Of a stretch of DNA of 56,335 bases, positions 33,821 to 42,919 are shown one piece after another (the stretch's first letter is position 1; each line of letters opens with the position of its first letter). This DNA is from Treponema sp. (GTDB taxonomy: Bacteria; Spirochaetota; Spirochaetia; Treponematales; Breznakiellaceae): positions 1-56,335 of the forward strand of contig JAISPH010000145.1 in assembly GCA_031275035.1 (NCBI GenBank). The letters run 5' to 3'. Under the pieces are notes generated by a model, which did not search any database, was not told where the DNA came from, and saw nothing but the letters and a program-made list of their open reading frames with translations. Position numbers and translations under genes: made by a program.

Positions 33821-35287
33821 ATGGGATTTTTTTCCGGTTCCGCAGAAGTCTTTGCCTGGCTTGACCGTTTTATCAACCTGGAACGGGAATTGAGACCCGG
33901 CTTCCCCGTATACGCCCCGAACTTTGCCGGTTCTCCCCCGCCGTCCCCCAAGGGACTGTACCGGCTTGACCGCATGGAAGCCCTGGCCGCCATGGCGGGC
34001 CATCCCGAAAAATCCGCCCCGGTGATCCATACCGCAGGTTCCAAGGGCAAAGGTTCGGTTACGGGCATGATAAGCGCGGTTCTGGAAGAGGCGGGACTGT
34101 CCCCGGCCCGGTACAGCTCTCCCCATGTGCTGGAATACCGGGAACGGATCGCCTCGGGGAACCGTTTCTTTGACGAAACCCTCTACGCCGCCGCCGGCGA
34201 TGAGTTGCGGGAACTGGCGGACAAATGGCAGGGGACGCCGGAATCCGGCATGGGAGAACCCACCTTTTTTGAATTCCTCACCCTCTACTTTTTCCTCTGC
34301 GCCCGAAGGGCCCGTTCCGGCATTATGGCGGTGGAAACCGGGCTGGGGGGCAGGCTGGACGCCACCAATATTGTGGACCCCCTGGTTTCGGTGATCACCG
34401 CCATCGAACTGGAGCATACCGGTTTTTTGGGAAATACCATCGAAGCCGTAGCCGGAGAAAAGGCGGGAATCATCAAGCGGGGAAAGCCCCTGGTTCTGGC
34501 GGAACAGCCCCCGGAGGCGCTGGATGTATTCAGGGCCGCCGCCGCAGCCAGGGAAAGCCCCCTCTTCTACCTTCCCGGTATGGCGGAGATTACCGGATTG
34601 AAGGTTCACCGGGAAGGGACCAGTTTTACTTTGAACGTTACAAAGCCCGGTTTTTTTTCAAAACCCCTGGACTTATTCCTCCCCATACCGGGGAAAATTC
34701 AGGCGGAAAACGGGGCCCTGGCGGCGCTGGCCCTCAAGACCGCCCTTCCCTCCATTGATGCCGAAACTATACGCCGGGGCTTTGAAAAGTTCCGTCTTCC
34801 GGCAAGATTTGAACGGATCCGGGAGGAACCGCCGGTAATCGTAGACGGCGCCCACACTCCCCGCAGCGTGGAACTCTGCGCCGAAACTTTTGCCGGTCTC
34901 TACGGCGGTGAACTTCAGCAGGGCATACTCCTCTTCGGGTGCGCCGCCGATAAGGACGCCGGGGCCATGGCGGCGGCCCTGGCGGGGCGCTTCTCCCGGA
35001 TCATCATCACCGCCCCCGGCTCCTTCAAGCCAAGCTGCCCCGAAACGGTATTCGGCGCCTTTCAACAGGCATACGAGCGGAACGGTTCCTGCGGAACCCC
35101 GCCGGTCCTGATCAAAGATACCCGGACAGCGGTCAAAACCGCCCTGGAGCTGGGGGAAGAGACGGGGCTGCCCCTGCTGGGAACCGGTTCCTTTTACCTT
35201 GCGGGAACCATAAAGGCCTGTCTGAATCCCGGCGTTCTTGAAATGCCGGAAAAGCCCCTCCGGCAGGGCGGCGGGGAACTGCGTTAA
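33821..35287 (+). CDS. folC: Folylpolyglutamate synthase / dihydrofolate synthase
   Basis: Mur-ligase-fold enzyme that adds glutamate to folates. VIHTAGSKGKGSVTGMI is the P-loop, YSSPHVLEYRERI and ETGLGGRLDATNIVDPLVSVITAIELEHTGFLG are diagnostic for FolC. PVIVDGAHTPRSVELCAETF lies in the C-domain. The length, 488, is on the long side because of an extra N-terminal loop (residues 25-45). The start at ATG 33821 is the last of three closely spaced ATGs; the other two are out of frame. Confidence 0.93.
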   Translation: MGFFSGSAEVFAWLDRFINLERELRPGFPVYAPNFAGSPPPSPKGLYRLDRMEALAAMAGHPEKSAPVIHTAGSKGKGSVTGMISAVLEEAGLSPARYSSPHVLEYRERIASGNRFFDETLYAAAGDELRELADKWQGTPESGMGEPTFFEFLTLYFFLCARRARSGIMAVETGLGGRLDATNIVDPLVSVITAIELEHTGFLGNTIEAVAGEKAGIIKRGKPLVLAEQPPEALDVFRAAAAARESPLFYLPGMAEITGLKVHREGTSFTLNVTKPGFFSKPLDLFLPIPGKIQAENGALAALALKTALPSIDAETIRRGFEKFRLPARFERIREEPPVIVDGAHTPRSVELCAETFAGLYGGELQQGILLFGCAADKDAGAMAAALAGRFSRIIITAPGSFKPSCPETVFGAFQQAYERNGSCGTPPVLIKDTRTAVKTALELGEETGLPLLGTGSFYLAGTIKACLNPGVLEMPEKPLRQGGGELR

Positions 35288-36045
35288 AAAATACCCGTTT
35301 CGGTCAGGGCCGTGATGGCGTATCTTTTCCGTTTTTCCGACAGGGGATCGAAAAAGGAAAGAGCCTCCGCCCTCAAGGCCAGGACGGATCCGTCCGCCGC
35401 TTTCCTGTCTCCGTAGAGATCGTCGTTGAGGATGGGGCAGCCTATCCAGGCAAGGTGGCAGCGGATCTGGTGGCGGAAACCCCGGCTTATCCTGAGGCGG
35501 AACGATTGGTATTTCCCCAGGATGCTCCGTTCTATCAGCTCCGTAACGTAGGGTCCGGGCCTGTCCTTTCCCCCTTCAAGGACGGGACGCACTTCCCTCC
35601 TCCCCGGACCATAGGGCCGGAAACAGCTCCCGATACGGCAGGGCGCCGCATCCGCAGGGCAGAGACCTTCCGGCGGCGGCGGAAAACCGGGGAGAGCAGG
35701 ATGGGGCGGGCCGTTCCGCGCCGAGAGGGCGCCGTATTCTTTGACAAAGCGGCCCTCCTCCTGCTGAAGGACGAGGCTGTCCATAACAGCCTGAAGCCGG
35801 GATACCAGGACCAGCCCGTGGGTCCGGTAGTCAAGACGGTGGAGCAGCCCCCCCTCACGGGGCTGCCTGCCCCGGACCGCCAGAACCTCCGGGTAAAGGC
35901 CGGCGCACCAGCCGAGCAGGGTCTCCTCCCCCGTCCCCAGAGGGGCGGAATGAAGCCGGGGAGGTTTGTAAAGCACCAGGTACCCCGGCTCCTCGCTTAT
36001 CACCAGGGGTCTGAGACAGAGTCCGGGGAAATGTACCGGATTCAA
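35284..36045 (-). CDS. RluA-family pseudouridine synthase, divergent
   Basis: Catalytic motif LLHRLDYRTHGLVL, equivalent to HRLDxxTSG with the essential Asp; T-H replaces T-S. YLVLYKPPRLHSAP is the upstream 'NKPaG.~vHp' block and RHQIRCHLAWIGCPILNDDLYG the C-terminal one. There is a Pro/Gly-rich insertion near residues 115-160. It overlaps its RluA-type neighbour (36042) and the 3' end of folC by four bases. The RNA target is unknown. Confidence 0.85.
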   Translation of the reverse strand: MNPVHFPGLCLRPLVISEEPGYLVLYKPPRLHSAPLGTGEETLLGWCAGLYPEVLAVRGRQPREGGLLHRLDYRTHGLVLVSRLQAVMDSLVLQQEEGRFVKEYGALSARNGPPHPALPGFPPPPEGLCPADAAPCRIGSCFRPYGPGRREVRPVLEGGKDRPGPYVTELIERSILGKYQSFRLRISRGFRHQIRCHLAWIGCPILNDDLYGDRKAADGSVLALRAEALSFFDPLSEKRKRYAITALTETGIF

Positions 36046-36959
36046 TCCGAAAGCCCCCGGATAATTTCCCGGAAACGCCGGGGAAGCGGAGACTTAAAGT
36101 TCCCCGGTCCGCCGCCCGGAAGTTCGAGGGAGAGGCTCTTTGCGTGGAGCATCAGGCTTGCCCCGGGGAAGCCGCTGTCCGGGGAACCGTAGAGGGGATC
36201 TCCCAGGATTGGATGGCCCAGATGACGGAGGTGAACCCGGAGCTGATGGGTCCTCCCCGTCCTGGGCCGGAGGAACACCAGAGAATAGTTTCCCCAGGAC
36301 CGGATCACCCGGTAGAAGCTGAGGGCGTATTTCCCCCTGCCGCTTTCCGGCGGAACACAGGCAAAGCGTTTCCTGTCCCGGCTGTCCCGGACTATTCCGG
36401 TCTCGATACGGCCCCGTTCTTCCCGGGGGCTGCCACGGACAAGGGCCGCATAGATCTTCTTCACCCTTCTTGCCTTAAACTGATTCGCCAGAAAGGCCAG
36501 GGCCTCGTCATCGTAGGCGGCGATGATAAGCCCCGAGGTATCCTTGTCCAGGCGGTGAACGATGCCGGGGCGGAACCATGCTCCCGTTCCCGCCGGGACA
36601 GCCCTCTCCAGCCTCCGGTAGAGCAGCGCATTTGCCAGGGTACCCCGGTGGTTTCCCGCGCCGGGATGGACCACCATACCCTGGGGTTTGTTGATCACCG
36701 CCACCCGTTCATCCTCATACACAATATTCAGGGGTATATTCTCGGGGATCAGATCCGCCGGGGGAGGCTCGGCCCAGGAAAGCTCCAGCATGTCCCCCTC
36801 CTTTACCAGCCGGGAAAGTTTGACCCGTTTACCGTTAAGCCGGGCCTCAAGAAGCCTGGATTTGATCTGGGACCGGGTAAGCAGCCCGAGGCGCTCCGCC
36901 ACATAACGGTCAAGCCGGACCGCTTCGGGAATCTCCGCCCGGCAGGAATAGCTGGGCAT
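36042..36959 (-). CDS. rluD: RluD-type 23S rRNA pseudouridine synthase
   Basis: An N-terminal S4 domain (AVRLDRYVAERLGLLTRSQIKSRL...GKRVKLSRLVKEGDML) is followed by the RluA catalytic domain with VINKPQGMVVHPGAG, PGIVHRLDKDTSGLIIAA (catalytic Asp), and RTGRTHQLRVHLRHLGHPILGDPLYG. It probably acts on 23S rRNA helix 69 or a similar site. The start at ATG 36959 (MPSYSC) gives the normal 305 residues; the open frame upstream to 37130 is antisense noise over the next gene. Confidence 0.9.
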   Translation of the reverse strand: MPSYSCRAEIPEAVRLDRYVAERLGLLTRSQIKSRLLEARLNGKRVKLSRLVKEGDMLELSWAEPPPADLIPENIPLNIVYEDERVAVINKPQGMVVHPGAGNHRGTLANALLYRRLERAVPAGTGAWFRPGIVHRLDKDTSGLIIAAYDDEALAFLANQFKARRVKKIYAALVRGSPREERGRIETGIVRDSRDRKRFACVPPESGRGKYALSFYRVIRSWGNYSLVFLRPRTGRTHQLRVHLRHLGHPILGDPLYGSPDSGFPGASLMLHAKSLSLELPGGGPGNFKSPLPRRFREIIRGLSD

Positions 36960-36960
36960 C

Positions 36961-37467
36961 CTAGTCAACCGGAGAGGATTCGGCCTCCCCGGCGGGCGGT
37001 TCCGGTACGGCGGGGCCCCTTTCGGGCCAGGGTTTTCTGATGATGATGGGGTCCCCCGGAGACATGCCTGCCGACGCCTCCTCGGCCTTGGACCGTTTAT
37101 GCCTGACGATAAGGTAATCCACCAGGGCAATTACCACCGACGCCGCGGCGGCGGTAATGATGGTCTGGGTCCGTTCCTGGGAATTCATATCAACGGCCCC
37201 GGCGGACTTGAAGGGCCAGGGGGCATAACGGAAATTTGCCCCGTTATTGGCGAAGCGGAAGGTATCCATGGCGAAGGTGGTAAAGAACATGGTAAAGGGA
37301 AGAGAACCGAAGGCTACGATCTCCGCCCGCCTGAGATCTTTAGCCCAGAGGGGAAACTCGGAGGTGTCGAATTCGGTGGAGGGCAGAATTTCCTTGGTCT
37401 GTGCCCGGATCTGCCCGCCCAGGCTGATCAAAAGCAGAGCAAAGACAAGCCCCCTTCGGCCTTTCAT
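36961..37467 (-). CDS. Exported conserved hypothetical protein
   Basis: A signal peptide (MKGRRGLVFALLLISLGGQIRAQ) and a mature region with WAKDLRRAEIVAFGSLPFTMFF, which looks membrane-embedded, then a clear helix TIITAAAASVVIALVDYLIV followed by basic and acidic tail segments. I do not recognise a named family. The arrangement of two hydrophobic segments and a charged tail suggests an inner-membrane protein. It is one base from rluD and overlaps yggS, so it is part of the same transcript. Confidence 0.72.
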   Translation of the reverse strand: MKGRRGLVFALLLISLGGQIRAQTKEILPSTEFDTSEFPLWAKDLRRAEIVAFGSLPFTMFFTTFAMDTFRFANNGANFRYAPWPFKSAGAVDMNSQERTQTIITAAAASVVIALVDYLIVRHKRSKAEEASAGMSPGDPIIIRKPWPERGPAVPEPPAGEAESSPVD

Positions 37468-38153
37468 GGACGCTCCTTGAACAGAGCCGTTCCGATCCGC
37501 AGCAATGTGGAACCTTCCTCGACGGCTATCTCAAAATCATTGGACATCCCCATGGAGAGACAGGACCAGCTGCACTCGGGAAACCGGGCCTGCAGTTTAT
37601 TCTTCGCCGATACCAGAGCGCGGAAGGAGGCCCGGACGCGGGAGGCGTCGGCGGTAAAGGGCGCCATGGTCATAAGCCCGCTTAGGGTCAGGGCCGGAAA
37701 GGCCAGGGCCTTCTCCGCCGCGCGAAAGAGGCTGTCCTCGCCGGGATAGCCCGCCTTGGAGTCCTCGCCGGTATGAAGCTCCAGCAGGATCTCCAGAGGT
37801 CTTTCCCTGGCCGCTCCAAGTTTTCCCAGCTCGGCGATAAGCTCATCCCTGTCTACCGATTCAATACAGTCAAAAAGGGATACCGCGGTTTTCGCCTTGT
37901 TCCTCTGGAGGGACCCTATCATGTGGAGTTCCGCTCCGGGGTGAAGGCTTTTGAAGCCGGTAAACTTTCCCGCCGCTTCCTGGACTCTGTTTTCCCCAAA
38001 GAGCCTGAGCCCCCCGGCCCAGGCTTCCTCTATAAGGGGCAGCCCCTGAAACTTGGATACCCCCATAAGCCGTATTTCCCCCGGGTCCCTGCCGGCCCGC
38101 CGGGCGGCGGCGGCGATCCGTTCCTCTATACGTTTAATCGCATCGGCTACCAT
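37464..38153 (-). CDS. yggS: YggS-family PLP homeostasis protein
   Basis: Single-domain PLP-binding barrel that regulates vitamin B6 and amino-acid balance without known catalysis. Motifs are RLMGVSKFQ (PLP lysine), FGENRVQEA, HMIGSLQRNKAK, ILLELHTGEDSKAG and CLSMGMSNDFEIAVEEGSTLLRIGTALF. Gly and Ser residues around the phosphate site are kept. The usual length is present. It overlaps rsmA upstream by seven bases. Confidence 0.93.
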   Translation of the reverse strand: MVADAIKRIEERIAAAARRAGRDPGEIRLMGVSKFQGLPLIEEAWAGGLRLFGENRVQEAAGKFTGFKSLHPGAELHMIGSLQRNKAKTAVSLFDCIESVDRDELIAELGKLGAARERPLEILLELHTGEDSKAGYPGEDSLFRAAEKALAFPALTLSGLMTMAPFTADASRVRASFRALVSAKNKLQARFPECSWSCLSMGMSNDFEIAVEEGSTLLRIGTALFKERP

Positions 38154-39055
38154 GATCGATCCTTCCTCTCCGGGGATGATGCCGCCGCCCCCGGAAACGC
38201 CGGTTCCAGGGCCCGGGTCAGGGCGGTAAAATCATCGAGGGCCAGATCCTCCGCCCGCTTCCGGGGGGCTATGCCGCAGGATGCAAGGATCTCCTCCGCC
38301 TGTTCCCCCGCCCTCTCCCGGGGAAACATTCTTCCAAGAAAAGCTCCCAGATTGTTTTTTACCGTTTTCCGCCGGGCGGCAAAGAGGCCCCGGACCAGAA
38401 CCCTGAACAGGGGGGGATAGGCGGCGGGATCAACGTCGGTACGGAGATCCAGCCTGAGCCCCTGGGACTCTACCCGCGGCTCGGGATAGAAGGAGGCCCC
38501 CTTTAGGGTTATGACGGGACTTATGGTATAGGCCGAGGCGCAGAGTACGGAGAAGGAGGAGTAATCCCGGGACCCCGGTTTTGCCAGCATCCTGCCGGCG
38601 GTTTCTTTCTGCACCGTTACCACCATACGCTTAAAGAATCTGCCCCCCTCAATAAAATCCGCCAGAAGAAGGGCCGCTATGTTATAGGGAAGATTACCCG
38701 CCAAATAGGCGGCCCCTTCTTCACCGCGCCATGTTTTAAGGACATCGCCGTAAACCAGGACAAAATTCCGTTCCCCCCGAAAGATAAGGCTCAATGCCTC
38801 CGCAAAGCCCCGGTCCACCTCAAAGGCCCGGACCCGGCCTCCCCGTTCCAGAAGGCCCGCGGTCATGGCCCCCAGGCCGGGACCGATTTCCCAGACCGCC
38901 TCTCCCGGGGGAAGATCCAGGGCGTCCAGCAGCTTTTTCCGGGCCGAGGGGTTGATCAAAAAATTCTGGCCGTACCGTTTCCGCATCCCCAGGCCCCGCT
39001 CATCCAGAAAGCGCCGTATGGCAGGGGCGGAATCGTAGTTAAGCAAAGGGGGCAA
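38147..39055 (-). CDS. rsmA: 16S rRNA dimethyladenosine transferase
   Basis: KsgA methylates two adenines near the 3' end of 16S rRNA. RKRYGQNFLINPSARKKL opens the fold. WEIGPGLGAMTAGLLERG binds SAM, and LAGNLPYNIAALLL is the catalytic NLPY block. The C-terminal helical domain is complete. The N-terminus MPPLLNYDSAPAIRRFLDERG is slightly longer than usual. It overlaps the comEC-like gene (39039). Confidence 0.94.
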   Translation of the reverse strand: MPPLLNYDSAPAIRRFLDERGLGMRKRYGQNFLINPSARKKLLDALDLPPGEAVWEIGPGLGAMTAGLLERGGRVRAFEVDRGFAEALSLIFRGERNFVLVYGDVLKTWRGEEGAAYLAGNLPYNIAALLLADFIEGGRFFKRMVVTVQKETAGRMLAKPGSRDYSSFSVLCASAYTISPVITLKGASFYPEPRVESQGLRLDLRTDVDPAAYPPLFRVLVRGLFAARRKTVKNNLGAFLGRMFPRERAGEQAEEILASCGIAPRKRAEDLALDDFTALTRALEPAFPGAAASSPERKDRSW

Positions 39056-40505
39056 GACGGTTCCTCGCCTCCATACGCCGCTTTCTGAAAAAAAGGATCA
39101 GCGCCGATACGGCCAGGGAAAAACCCAGAACCGGAAGGGGATTCTCCGCGGTCAGGGCCGGAAAACGGGAGGCAAAAACCGCCAGCCTCTCCTGTACATC
39201 ATAAAGCATAGAGAGGATTATTCCAACCGGGGCGGCCAGGGGCGGGAAAAGCAGTCCGGGAACAAGCCAGATTATAGAGACAATCATAAAGAGGGTGATC
39301 GCCGGTACTATGACGAGTCCCGCGATAATGCCCGCCGGATAGAGCACGCCGAAGAAAGCGGCCCCTGCGGTCTGGGTTGCGATAAAGGCCCCCAGGGAGG
39401 CCGAAAGGGGCGCCGCCGGAACCGGGGGCAGGTATCCCCGGAACAGATCCCCGAGGGCTTCGCCGATGAGGAGTATCCCTCCCAAAGCCAGGTAGGAGAA
39501 GATGAAGGAGAGACTGTTCCCCGAGGCGGGCCTGAAAACAAGCTGGATAATAAAAGCCATCCCCAGGAGCAGGATGGGTTTTCTGGGCAGGGTTCCCAGC
39601 GCCGCTAAAGCCCCCAGCACATACATGATCGCCGCCCGTTCCAGGGAAGGCTGCTGTCCCACCAGAAATACATAACCCAGGATAAAAACGCCCCCTGCGG
39701 CGGCGGCTCCCTTGAGGCCCAGGGGTTTTTTAAGCAGAAAGGCGATGATCGAAGAGATGATCGCCAGGTGCATCCCGGAAAGGGCAAGCACGTGGGAACA
39801 TCCCGCCCGCCGGTAGGCCAGACCTATCTCCTGATCCAGGTTATCCCGCACCCCCAGCAGCAGCGCCGCCGCCAGGCCTCCCCAGGAATGAAGGGCAAGC
39901 CGTTCCAGCAGCCCCATCCTGAGCCTGGTACGGAAAGTTTCCAGAGGGGGAGCGGTTTTGAGTATGTGGACCGATGCGGCCCTGAAAAGCTGCCCCTCAA
40001 GCGGCGATCCCTCCACATAGACCTCGCTGGACCGGCCAAAACCTTTCAGTCTGGAAAGGGCCTCTCCGGGAAAGAAAACCTGCATCTCTCCCCCGGCGGA
40101 GACCCGGCTTCCGTTCCGGCCGGCGGCGTTCCGCAGCAAAAGCCGGCCCATTCCCCCGCCGCCGTTAAGGGTCCGGGGATCATCCAGAAGTATCCCCGAA
40201 AGCCCCGCCAGATCTTCCCGCGGAAGTCCCGGAGAAGGTTCCCGGAAAGCGGCGCTCCCTGCGGCGGCCCCCAGGACAAAACCCGCCCCCAGGGCCGTGA
40301 CACAGAGGCTGAACCCCCGCAGTTTCCTGTAAACCGGCCGTTCCCGGGAAAGGCCGTCCACACCCCCAAGGGAAGCCAGGGCCCTGAACAGGGAAATAAA
40401 GCCTATAAGCGCCAGGCAGGCGGGAAACAACAGGACCGGGGACCGGAAGCCGTAATAGCCGAGGGCCGCCCCCAGGGCGGCATAGAGTACGGGGTACCCT
40501 ACCAT
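39039..40505 (-). CDS. ComEC/Rec2-family membrane protein without a C-terminal nuclease domain
   Basis: Competence-type channel protein. AAALLLGVRDNLDQEIGLAYRRAGCSHVLALSGMHLAII is the core 'R.~G~.HllAiSGlHl' block, followed by about eight helices. The N-terminal soluble part (about residues 95-185) is present. The protein stops at residue 488 and has no metallo-beta-lactamase domain, as in many spirochaete and Bacteroidetes versions. DNA uptake by this organism is not shown by the sequence. Confidence 0.88.
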   Translation of the reverse strand: MVGYPVLYAALGAALGYYGFRSPVLLFPACLALIGFISLFRALASLGGVDGLSRERPVYRKLRGFSLCVTALGAGFVLGAAAGSAAFREPSPGLPREDLAGLSGILLDDPRTLNGGGGMGRLLLRNAAGRNGSRVSAGGEMQVFFPGEALSRLKGFGRSSEVYVEGSPLEGQLFRAASVHILKTAPPLETFRTRLRMGLLERLALHSWGGLAAALLLGVRDNLDQEIGLAYRRAGCSHVLALSGMHLAIISSIIAFLLKKPLGLKGAAAAGGVFILGYVFLVGQQPSLERAAIMYVLGALAALGTLPRKPILLLGMAFIIQLVFRPASGNSLSFIFSYLALGGILLIGEALGDLFRGYLPPVPAAPLSASLGAFIATQTAGAAFFGVLYPAGIIAGLVIVPAITLFMIVSIIWLVPGLLFPPLAAPVGIILSMLYDVQERLAVFASRFPALTAENPLPVLGFSLAVSALILFFRKRRMEARNRLAPFA

Positions 40506-41716
40506 TTAAGCCTGTTCAGGGCGTTCCGGGCCGCAGTCTGGATCTGATCGGGGTAATTCAAATAACTGATGTAAAGCAGCGCATCAAAGGCCGCTTTATC
40601 GCCGATGTCCCCCAGGGCGTTTACCACCCCCAGGATAATCGCCTCGTCAAAGGTTCCGCTCCGTTCCATCCGGGAATTTAAGTATCCCAGCTGGAGGGCC
40701 AGGACCTGGGCTGCGCCGGAACTGCCCATGGCGCCGAGACAGTTTATGGCGGAAAGAAACAATTCCTTTGGTACGGTCCCGTTTCCATAATCGGTCTGGA
40801 CCTGGTAGAAATGCCGGACCGCCAGATCCGTGGCCCTGGTCCACTTCAGCTCCGTCAAAGCCGCCGCCGCCTGGTACCGCAGCTCCGAAACGGCGGCGGC
40901 GCTTTCCGCATTGGCGGCAAGAAATTCCAAACCTACCCTCAGGGCAGTCTCCGCCAGTTCCCCCCGCTGGGCATCGGTAAAGTCCGCATTGTGGACCCCC
41001 GCCCGGAAGGCGGCCAGCTTTTCCACAGGGGGATTGTTCTTCACCACCCCCAGGAGGAACTGATCATAATCCCCCCGGACCGAATTCAGGGCCCTGGTAA
41101 TGTCCCTGGTAATGGAAGCGGGATAATTGGACACCAGGGCGGTGAATAGAACCGGATAGGTCCCGGCATCCCCCAGGACACCCAGAGCGGCAATGCAGGC
41201 GGAAAGGACGGGATAATCCGGTTCAATGCCGGAACGGTAAAGGTTATTCTGGTTTATAAGAAATTGGTTTAAATTTTCAGTTAAATGCCCGGCGGCGGCA
41301 AAGTCCTCGTCCCGCCGCCCCAGGGCGGCCAGGGCATTCAGAGCCTCGACCCTGGTCAGGGAATCCCGGTAGTTCAGGAAGATCTCCCAAAGGGTGTCCG
41401 CCGACGCGGCATGTCCGGTCCTGCCCGCCCCCGCCGCGGCCGCCGCCGTAAGGGCGATCATGTCCGGATCATCCCGGAAAATTTCGGCGTTCTGCAGGCT
41501 GAAACGCAGGGCAAAATCGTAGAGGGCTCCCATAAATTCCGGGGCCCGTTCATCGGTGGCGGCGTCCCGCAGAACCTCCGCCTTATCCGCTAAATCCGCC
41601 CGGACAAAGTTACGCTGGTAGGAATTGAGGATGGGTTCCTGGGCGGACAAAAGCCCGGCGCTTAACCAAAGACCCAGGACCGCCGTCAGCCGGAAGCCTC
41701 CGTATTTCCCTTTCAT
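40499..41716 (-). CDS. Exported HEAT-repeat protein
   Basis: A signal peptide (about MKGKYGGFRLTAVLGLWLSAGLLSAQ) is followed by a wholly alpha-helical region built from degenerate HEAT-type units: SLTRVEALNALAALGRRDED, YPVLSACIAALGVLGDAGTYP, KELFLSAINCLGAMGSSGAAQ, EAIILGVVNALGDIGDKAAFDALLYI. It is a likely periplasmic scaffold or lipoprotein-like partner. The stop overlaps the comEC-like start. No enzymatic motif. Confidence 0.8.
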   Translation of the reverse strand: MKGKYGGFRLTAVLGLWLSAGLLSAQEPILNSYQRNFVRADLADKAEVLRDAATDERAPEFMGALYDFALRFSLQNAEIFRDDPDMIALTAAAAAGAGRTGHAASADTLWEIFLNYRDSLTRVEALNALAALGRRDEDFAAAGHLTENLNQFLINQNNLYRSGIEPDYPVLSACIAALGVLGDAGTYPVLFTALVSNYPASITRDITRALNSVRGDYDQFLLGVVKNNPPVEKLAAFRAGVHNADFTDAQRGELAETALRVGLEFLAANAESAAAVSELRYQAAAALTELKWTRATDLAVRHFYQVQTDYGNGTVPKELFLSAINCLGAMGSSGAAQVLALQLGYLNSRMERSGTFDEAIILGVVNALGDIGDKAAFDALLYISYLNYPDQIQTAARNALNRLKW

Positions 41717-41734
41717 ATTTCTCTCCTCTCCATC

Positions 41735-42901
41735 CTATACGGTCCCGGGATCCACGGCGCTTTGATCCCCCCCCTCATCCGCTTCGTCGTCAAGCATACG
41801 GAAGGGCAGTTCCTCTTCTTCGGGAAGCATGCCGAAGACCTCTCCCAAAATGTGGTTCCTCGTCTCAACCGGCAGGGGGTTCGCCTCCACATGGAGAAGG
41901 GAACGGTTGGCCCCGGCATCGTACTCCACGGAACGGACGGTTCCGCTCATGACAATGGGGATATTATCCAGGACAAACTGAATCTTTATCCGAAGCCCCT
42001 GCAGGGCCTTCCCCCCTATGGTAACGGCGCAGCCCGTATCGGAAAGATCTTCAATATAGCATTTAAGGCCGGGATCTACTTCAATTGTATCCGCCGGTTC
42101 TTCATTTGCAAGGAGATAGAGAAAGGCAATTTTATGGGTCTTGACTCTGACGGATTTCCGCTTCTGGGTTCTGAAGAGGGAATCCGAATGTTCAATCTTG
42201 AGGGAATTAAGGCCCTTGGAGAAAACCTCGTCCACAACGGTGGTGTCAAAAACATAGCCCGCATCTTCTTCCCGCCAGAAATATACCGACAGCCTGAGGC
42301 CGTACCAGGAAAAACTGGCGGGAATGTTGGGGTTTACCGGCCGGGCGATGGTCATATACTGGCCGGTATTTTTTATAACCTGGGAATTGAAGACCCCCGT
42401 ACCGCTGACCAAAACCCGCAGTTTCTGGGATTCGCCGATCTGCCGGGAGCTGGATATGCCGTTTTTAATCCTGGGCTTTTCCATCTCGATCTTTTTCCGG
42501 TATTCGTAGAGCTTGGAAAGGAAATCCTGGTTTCCCTTGTCGGAACCGGAAAAACGCATGCCCCGGACCAGGGAACGGATACACAGATCCAGCTGATGCT
42601 GGGACCAGAACAGGGCGGAGGGGTCCTCCAGATTGGAAGCTGCCGCAAGACGGCGGAGCAGCTCTATTTCCTTAAAGCTGAACCCCGCATCCTTCCCCTT
42701 GGCAAAAAATTGAATCCAGGAACTCTGTTTTTCCTTTTTAGACTTTGAAAGAAAGAGCATGACAAACCCGGAGATGCCCACGATAATAACTAAAACAAAA
42801 AAAGCCATTCCCTCTTTTTCCGCCTCTCTCTTTTCCGGGGCGGGATAGTAAACCCGCTTGCGAATAGGTCCTTTCTTATAATACTCTAGCAGGGAAGACA
42901 T
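41735..42901 (-). CDS. PilZ-domain c-di-GMP-binding protein, membrane-anchored
   Basis: One helix near residues 33-52 (MAFFVLVIIVGISGFVMLFL) anchors the protein. The C-terminal PilZ domain has QKRKSVRV (the RxxxR arm) and EDLSDTGCAVTIGG (D-x-S-x-x-G), the two c-di-GMP contacts. A preceding region (residues 160-235) resembles the PilZN-like domain of spirochaete PlzA-type receptors. Such proteins link c-di-GMP to motility. I start at ATG 42901 (MSSLLEYY) rather than TTG 42907. It is divergent from the CPBP gene with very little space. Confidence 0.85.
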   Translation of the reverse strand: MSSLLEYYKKGPIRKRVYYPAPEKREAEKEGMAFFVLVIIVGISGFVMLFLSKSKKEKQSSWIQFFAKGKDAGFSFKEIELLRRLAAASNLEDPSALFWSQHQLDLCIRSLVRGMRFSGSDKGNQDFLSKLYEYRKKIEMEKPRIKNGISSSRQIGESQKLRVLVSGTGVFNSQVIKNTGQYMTIARPVNPNIPASFSWYGLRLSVYFWREEDAGYVFDTTVVDEVFSKGLNSLKIEHSDSLFRTQKRKSVRVKTHKIAFLYLLANEEPADTIEVDPGLKCYIEDLSDTGCAVTIGGKALQGLRIKIQFVLDNIPIVMSGTVRSVEYDAGANRSLLHVEANPLPVETRNHILGEVFGMLPEEEELPFRMLDDEADEGGDQSAVDPGTV

Positions 42902-42919
42902 TGTCAAAAGGAGGCGGTC

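Noticed and set aside
36960..37130. N-terminal extension of the RluD-type gene
   Set aside because: The extra residues are arginine/proline-rich and overlap the next gene; the ATG at 36959 restores the normal S4-domain start.
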